Of a DNA stretch of 34,880 nt, positions 30,954 through 34,880 are shown in pieces. Numbering within the stretch: position 1 is the stretch's first letter; each line of letters starts with the position of its first letter. The notes below the pieces were generated by a model. It saw only the letters and a list, made by a program, of their open reading frames with translations. It made no database searches and was not told where the DNA came from. Location: positions 1 through 34,880 of the forward strand of contig DAOTUB010000274.1 in NCBI GenBank assembly GCA_034437455.1, written 5' to 3'. The stretch is from DAOTUB01 sp034437455 (GTDB lineage Bacteria > Chloroflexota > Anaerolineae > B4-G1). Made by a program: the position numbers and the translations under genes.

Positions 30954-32078
30954 TCAAGGCTCCCCGGTGAAGCGTTCGATTCCCAGGAGGCCAATGTCCA
31001 TCGTCAACGTGTGCCCGTTGCTGACGTGCTCGCCCATGAGCTGCCCGGCAATCGGGGCCTGGATGATGCCTGTCCCACCCCACCCACAGTTGAGCACGAA
31101 CCCCTCCACCGAGGGCGCTGGCCCCAGGATGGGACGCTCGTCGGAGGTTGTCGGTCGGACGCCCGCCCACGTCGTCAGGATGGAGGCTTTTTCCAGCAGC
31201 GGGACGCGATGTGTAGCCGTCTCGATCATCTCGTTCATCGTCTCGCGGCTGACGTGCATGTCGAAGATTTCGGTGGGCGTCACCCCCATCCCCATCAACA
31301 CGCCAGGGCCTTCGGGGCGATAGTACCATTCTGCGGCCAGGTCCATGACGAAAGGGTTGGTGGATGGAATGTCGGGAAAGGGCGCGGTGACCAGAATATT
31401 TCTGACCAGGTTGTTGATCGGGATCTCGACGCTGGCCCACCTGCCGATCTCGATGGCCCACGGCCCGCCCGCGTTCACCACTACCCCGGTAGACACGAAC
31501 CCCTGATCCGTATTGACCCCCTCCACCCGCCCATTCCGAACCTGGATTCCTGTCGCCTGCACACCCTGATACAGCTTGACGCCCATCTCACGCGCCCGGT
31601 TGATGTATCCCCACATGATCATGTGCGGATCGAATGGCCCATCGTCCGGCCCCCAGGTACCAAGCACGATGTCCTCGACGTTGATTTCGGGATAGCGCCG
31701 TTTGATCTCGGCGGGTTCCAATAGGTCCGTTTCGATGTCGAAGGATTGCAGCAGCTCCGCGCTCTTGCGTAGTTGCACGGCGCTCTCTTCTGTGGCCAGA
31801 GACAGCCAACCGGTTTTCTTAAAGTCAATCGGAACGCCAAGCTCGTCTTCAAACTCCATGTACCGGGCGTACGAGTACTTGCCCATGCGGATGCTCAACT
31901 CGTCGTGGCGAAATTGCAGGCTCAACATGGAGGCGGACTTGCCGGACGAGCCGCTGCCCACCTGCTCCATCTCGACGACGGCAACGTCCGTGATGCCCAT
32001 CCGGGCGAGGTGGTACGCGGTGCTGCACCCGATCACGCCGGCGCCGATGATGACTATGTCTGCGGTGGTTTGCATCAT
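30954..32078 (-). CDS. FAD-dependent oxidoreductase, DAO/sarcosine-oxidase-beta type
   Basis: This 374-residue protein starts with the dinucleotide-binding motif IVIIGAGVIGCSTAYHLA and continues with the DAO-family pattern: GSGSSGKSASM near residue 45, a middle substrate domain, VVVNAGGPWA, and the C-terminal GVRPTTSDERPILGPAP plus CGWGGTGI. Members oxidise secondary or primary amines (glycine, sarcosine, dimethylglycine, D-amino acids); the substrate is not readable here. The start (ATG 32078) overlaps the stop of the upstream transporter gene (ATGA). A D-amino-acid or glycine-type substrate would fit the neighbouring asparaginase-like and alr genes, but this is weak inference. Confidence 0.9.
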   Translation of the reverse strand: MMQTTADIVIIGAGVIGCSTAYHLARMGITDVAVVEMEQVGSGSSGKSASMLSLQFRHDELSIRMGKYSYARYMEFEDELGVPIDFKKTGWLSLATEESAVQLRKSAELLQSFDIETDLLEPAEIKRRYPEINVEDIVLGTWGPDDGPFDPHMIMWGYINRAREMGVKLYQGVQATGIQVRNGRVEGVNTDQGFVSTGVVVNAGGPWAIEIGRWASVEIPINNLVRNILVTAPFPDIPSTNPFVMDLAAEWYYRPEGPGVLMGMGVTPTEIFDMHVSRETMNEMIETATHRVPLLEKASILTTWAGVRPTTSDERPILGPAPSVEGFVLNCGWGGTGIIQAPIAGQLMGEHVSNGHTLTMDIGLLGIERFTGEP

Positions 32079-32524
32079 TTCCTGGTCTGTCCTATGGTAA
32101 ACAACACCACTGTCGCAATCGCCGTGATGACGGCCAGCAAGTGATAGAGGTTGAACGATTCTCTGAAAACAACGACTCCCACGACAATGGACGTCGCGAC
32201 GATGGAAAGCACCGCATAGACCACGTAGTATGAGGCACCGTGCCTGCTATACAAGAAATAGAAGCCGAGGGAGGTGAGATAAAAACCGAGTCCACTTAAC
32301 AAGATCCACAGGGTATTACGTTTGACGAAAGACATCATTCCAGGTTCTGGCAGAAGAAGGGCGGTGACGGAGAACAGCACCAGACACACAAGCGATGCGC
32401 CGATGAGGAATAGAAACGGATGGCCTGCCACCGCCGCCTTTTTTTGTCCAAAGACGAACAGGGCATTCCCCACCGCAGCGACCGAGGCGAACAAGAGCGC
32501 CGAATAGATCGTTTGTTTTTCCAT
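32075..32524 (-). CDS. EamA-like single-repeat membrane transporter
   Basis: This 149-residue protein has about five hydrophobic helices and a single EamA/DMT-type repeat, ending RESFNLYHLLAVITAIATVVLF. Single-repeat members work as dimers (EmrE/SMR-like or paired EamA). The stop overlaps the start of the oxidoreductase gene by four bases. The gap to the upstream C_GCAxxG_C_C gene is 18 bases. It may carry the substrate or product of the oxidoreductase; the specificity is unknown. Confidence 0.82.
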   Translation of the reverse strand: MEKQTIYSALLFASVAAVGNALFVFGQKKAAVAGHPFLFLIGASLVCLVLFSVTALLLPEPGMMSFVKRNTLWILLSGLGFYLTSLGFYFLYSRHGASYYVVYAVLSIVATSIVVGVVVFRESFNLYHLLAVITAIATVVLFTIGQTRK

Positions 32525-32542
32525 AAGCGTGTTCCTGCAGAG

Positions 32543-32977
32543 TTATCCCTCTATCAATTGCATTGCCATCCTCGTTGCTTCTTCCACGTACCGCCCGCAT
32601 TGCTCACGCAGGTTGTTCGCGCGAAAGAACGCTTGCCCTTCAGCGGCGCCCAGGTCGCAACCAATCAACTCCTGGCAATTTACCGACCCGAACTTTTTCT
32701 CAAACAGCCCCGTCAGTTCTCGGATAACCGCGTAGGCGTCATCTACCGACTCATCCGGCGAGTTCCTGCCATGACACAGGCTCAGTCCCAGGATGGCTCC
32801 ACTGACGGCCCCGCACGTGCCACAACTTCTGGCCACACCGCTACAAAAGCCGGTCGCTATCCTCGGTAGCAGGTCGGATTGAATCCCTTGCTCTTCCGCC
32901 AGAGCGAGCAGAACGCTCTCGGCGCAATAGTACCCCGAGCCCCAAAGCTCTCTGCTTCTACAAATCCCTCTATTCAT
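32543..32977 (-). CDS. C_GCAxxG_C_C family redox-type protein
   Basis: This 144-residue, cysteine-rich protein matches the C_GCAxxG_C_C family: Cys18 (YYCAES), Cys45, Cys52, Cys55 in CSGVARSCGTCGAVSGAILGL, Cys68, and further Cys in VNCQELIGCDL and EQCGRY. Members are often found beside redox or metal-related genes and are thought to bind metal or act in redox reactions; the biochemical role is not established. Its ATG overlaps the stop of the nucleotidyltransferase gene (ATGA). AGGA lies about six bases upstream. Confidence 0.88.
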   Translation of the reverse strand: MNRGICRSRELWGSGYYCAESVLLALAEEQGIQSDLLPRIATGFCSGVARSCGTCGAVSGAILGLSLCHGRNSPDESVDDAYAVIRELTGLFEKKFGSVNCQELIGCDLGAAEGQAFFRANNLREQCGRYVEEATRMAMQLIEG

Positions 32978-33915
32978 TTTGGATCCTGTTCGGTAGGCTT
33001 TGTTTTCCTGAAACCCTCTACCAACTCTGTGATGTGTTCGTCAACGGCCGTTGGGTATGGATAGCCGAGATGCCCGGCGGTCTCGGTAGCCAGCCAGCGG
33101 AACAGATCCATGGTCGCCAATAGCGAGCGACACATCTCGTCTCTGTCGTACCGGGCGAACGTTTCCCCAAACCCTTCCAGTACGCGTGGGTGGGCCCATT
33201 CTTCGAGGAAACGCCCGCCGTGCCAGACGTCATAGTTCCATCCCTGGGTCGCGCGGGCGTGCCACTCGATCATGGGGAGCATCAGGAGATTCAGTGACCA
33301 CGACTGGGCGACGTACAGCTCGCCTCGACCGATCTTTTTCGCTTTCCTCCCGACGATGCACCAGAAGCGGGAGACGAGTTCCTGGAACTCGGTCTCCGTC
33401 GGCGGCTTGGGAGAGGGCGGCTGGCCGAGCGCGCGGCGCATTCGGGCGATCAGGCCATCTCGATCCAAAAGCACCCGCACCCCACGGTCGAATAGCTGGG
33501 CGCCGAGAGGAACCTCGTGCTCCACCCTGTCGGCCATTCCCCTGGGAAAGAAACGGATCAACCACGGGAATTTGTGCAGCAGCAACAAGGCGCGGGTACC
33601 CCGGTTCATCGGCTGGTGGGAGTTAAAGACAAAGTCAACGTCAAGCCCACCCTCGAACGTCGTGAGCCATTCCGGCTCGCCATTCGCTGTGAAGTTGCGC
33701 ATTTTGACCCAGACGTCGCCGATGTCTGCCATCCAGTCTGTGCGCTCAAAGTAGCGTTCGGGGGTGGTGGTGTAGATGATGATGTCTAGGTCCGCCCATT
33801 CATCGGCCGGGTGATCCTGCCGCGCCTGGGACCCCACAACGATCGCCGCGCGGATGTCAGATTGGGTTTGAGCCCAGTTTACGAATTTTTCCGTCAAATC
33901 ATCATACGTTGCCAT
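32974..33915 (-). CDS. Aminoglycoside 6-adenylyltransferase-like protein (ANT(6)/AadE family)
   Basis: This 313-residue protein has the nucleotidyltransferase motif AAIVVGSQARQDHPADEWADLDIIIYT near residues 30-55 (quoted in part: GSQAR, then DEWADLDI), giving the paired acidic metal ligands. The ANT(6)-like alpha domain follows, with WHGGRFLEEW and a C-terminal YPYPTAVDEHI. ATG 33915 follows GGAG at seven bases; the longer frame to 33945 lacks a site. Chromosomal family members of environmental bacteria often have untested substrates, so resistance to streptomycin-type drugs is possible but not shown. Confidence 0.87.
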   Translation of the reverse strand: MATYDDLTEKFVNWAQTQSDIRAAIVVGSQARQDHPADEWADLDIIIYTTTPERYFERTDWMADIGDVWVKMRNFTANGEPEWLTTFEGGLDVDFVFNSHQPMNRGTRALLLLHKFPWLIRFFPRGMADRVEHEVPLGAQLFDRGVRVLLDRDGLIARMRRALGQPPSPKPPTETEFQELVSRFWCIVGRKAKKIGRGELYVAQSWSLNLLMLPMIEWHARATQGWNYDVWHGGRFLEEWAHPRVLEGFGETFARYDRDEMCRSLLATMDLFRWLATETAGHLGYPYPTAVDEHITELVEGFRKTKPTEQDPK

Positions 33916-33959
33916 GGCTTTCTCCAATGCGCGGCGTTGGCCCACCGCGCCACACGTGA

Positions 33960-34451
33960 CTAATCTACCTCATGTTCCTCAAAAATCCCCAACTCCCGAT
34001 TCTTCCGGCACCTGAGCGGATCGAATATCCGTCCGTTCATCGCAATGTATACCCCGTCCGGCAAAGACATCACCGCCCCCACTGCCACGCCGACGTTGAA
34101 CATTGCATCGCTCGACTTGAACTGCGCTGGCTCCATCGCTCCGGTCAATACGATGCACTTTCCCTTGACCTCGCTCAACGCCTTCCCCGTCTCCACCATC
34201 GTATCCGTCCCGTGCGTGATGATCACCCTCCGGCTTTCCTCCGCCTCCACGCGCTCTTTGATCAAACGCCGGTCCGCGTCGTCCATATCCAGGCTGTCTT
34301 TGCGCAACAACGACTCGATTTCGTACTCGAACGCGATGGGCAGAATTTTCAGAATGTCCCTGACGTTGGGGAAGCCAACCTGGTATTCGCTCAACTGGTC
34401 GAAATAGACCTTGTCAATCGTGCCGCCCACCGAGAGTATCTTGATCTTCAT
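33960..34451 (-). CDS. Single-domain asparaginase-like protein
   Basis: This 163-residue protein corresponds to the N-terminal domain of type I/II L-asparaginases: GGTID (Thr11), THGTDTMVETG (79-89) and TGAMEPAQFKSSDA with Lys112. Full-length enzymes (about 330 residues) have a second domain that helps form the active site at the subunit interface; it is absent here and the protein ends cleanly in a charged tail. Short asparaginase-domain proteins exist as a separate class in databases, so this need not be a broken gene. GGAG lies only two bases from ATG 34451, so the initiation signal is weak. It is 44 bases upstream of the ANT(6) gene. Confidence 0.8.
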   Translation of the reverse strand: MKIKILSVGGTIDKVYFDQLSEYQVGFPNVRDILKILPIAFEYEIESLLRKDSLDMDDADRRLIKERVEAEESRRVIITHGTDTMVETGKALSEVKGKCIVLTGAMEPAQFKSSDAMFNVGVAVGAVMSLPDGVYIAMNGRIFDPLRCRKNRELGIFEEHEVD

Positions 34452-34470
34452 CGCTCCAATTCACTCTCAA

Positions 34471-34758
34471 TCAGTAGTTCAAAACAATGACCTCTTTGAT
34501 CGCTCCCCTGCCGCTAGCGTCCGAATTGACGGCGCGTCTGGCATAAACCACCTCGATCCTAAATTGCTGATACAGCTCAAGGATAAACGGGGTATAAGAA
34601 TTGCTGAGCATACACGAACATCCTTTATCCGTCAACTGCGCAAATACAGCGGCTAAATTCCGTTGATCGGAATCACCGAAACTATTAGCCGTATACCCCG
34701 TAAAACTGGAGGTCTTGCTAATTGGATCGTAAGGCGGATCGAAATAGAAAAAGGACAC
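34471..34758 (-). pseudogene. C-terminal fragment of a Dam-type (D12 class) adenine-N6 DNA methyltransferase
   Basis: The 95-residue frame opens with SFFYFDPPYDPISKTSSF, motif IV of N6-adenine methyltransferases, and continues with GFGDSD-like DQRNLAAVF, MLSNSYTPFI and RRAVNSDASGRG to the end. These are the last third of a protein of about 280 residues. Upstream in the same frame lies a TAG (near 34768-34770), and the preceding bases do not resemble the SAM-binding half in any frame. The gene therefore seems to have lost its 5' part at a junction near 34770. GTG 34758 is the only start, without a ribosome site. Confidence 0.75.
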
Positions 34759-34802
34759 TGTTCGATTCTAGTTTTGGCACACTTGGCTGGTAAAAGAGCA
34801 CT

Positions 34803-34880
34803 ATGGAAAAGAGAAAAGCAATCCAGGTAGCCGCAAACATACTACTTGGAGTGTTACATACCGCCATCCGGCGTCCATTT
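34803..34880 (+). CDS. Possible 5' end of a gene running off the right edge
   Basis: ATG 34803 opens a 26-codon frame to the window end (MEKRKAIQVAANILLGVLHT...). It begins with basic residues and then a hydrophobic stretch. The only ribosome-like sequence is AAAAGAG a few bases upstream. The frame is too short to judge, and it starts just beyond the point where the methyltransferase fragment is broken. Confidence 0.2.
   Translation, partial: MEKRKAIQVAANILLGVLHTAIRRPF

Noticed and set aside
29982..31724. A 580-codon open frame opposite purQ and the oxidoreductase
   Set aside because: It spans two clearly real genes and the gap between them and its composition is typical of an antisense shadow.
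34773..34790. Sigma-54-like sequence TTGGCACACTTGGCT
   Set aside because: The GG and GC elements are not at the required spacing.
1..34880. CRISPR arrays, tRNA or rRNA genes, complete insertion sequences, prophage genes
   Set aside because: I looked for regularly spaced repeats, cloverleaf-like segments, transposase motifs and structural phage genes and saw none; a covariance-model and repeat search would settle it.

Overview
The window reads as chromosomal DNA of a GC-rich, environmental, multi-signal bacterium. Chloroflexota (Anaerolineae-like) is my best guess. The reasons are a ComP-like multi-TM sensor N-terminus, a Thr/Pro-rich lipoprotein linker, membrane-anchored pentapeptide-repeat and secreted bactofilin-like proteins, many ATPase/kinase fusions and many palindromic intergenic repeats. 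No rRNA, tRNA, CRISPR array or complete transposase gene was seen, so the assignment rests on gene style only.

Layout. (1) 1-637 is mostly non-coding: a possible gene tail, a large imperfect palindrome, an intrinsic terminator, and a promoter preceded by helically phased direct repeats. (2) 638-9853 (+) is a signalling locus: REC protein, membrane-anchored LivK-type binding protein, giant hybrid histidine kinase (Cache-like, HAMP, two GAF, HisKA/HATPase, three REC), CheR, stand-alone CheB, and a REC-histidine kinase. No CheA, CheW or chemoreceptor is present, so CheR/CheB may modify the hybrid kinase. (3) 10068-11836 (+) holds surE and a UPF0175/DUF3368 toxin-antitoxin pair. (4) 13525-11880 (-) is a small accessory cluster: Thr/Pro lipoprotein (possible frameshift), membrane pentapeptide protein interrupted by an amber codon, and a small unknown. 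(5) 14073-18942 (+) is a MacAB-like ABC exporter with a lipoprotein adaptor, followed by an unknown polytopic membrane protein whose -10 lies in a perfect palindrome. (6) 20362-21573 (+) is a PIG-L/LmbE deacetylase with a cyclic-nucleotide-binding domain inserted in it.

(7) 29314-21825 (-) is the most interesting block. Four tightly packed genes encode a multi-TM/GAF/AAA+ protein, an AAA+-Ser/Thr kinase fusion that overlaps it by 11 bases, a secreted bactofilin-like protein with C-terminal membrane helices, and a small membrane protein. A good promoter (TTGACT-N16-TATACT) precedes the block. The first two proteins carry related ATPase modules and look like partners in a signalling system that I cannot match to a named one.

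(8) 34758-29395 (-) is a compact same-strand run: dam-type methyltransferase fragment, asparaginase N-domain protein, ANT(6)-like nucleotidyltransferase, C_GCAxxG_C_C protein, EamA-like transporter, DAO-type FAD oxidoreductase, PurQ, and an alanine racemase remnant with a large internal deletion. Overlapping start/stop codons and short gaps suggest co-transcription. The broken genes at both ends suggest rearrangement around it.
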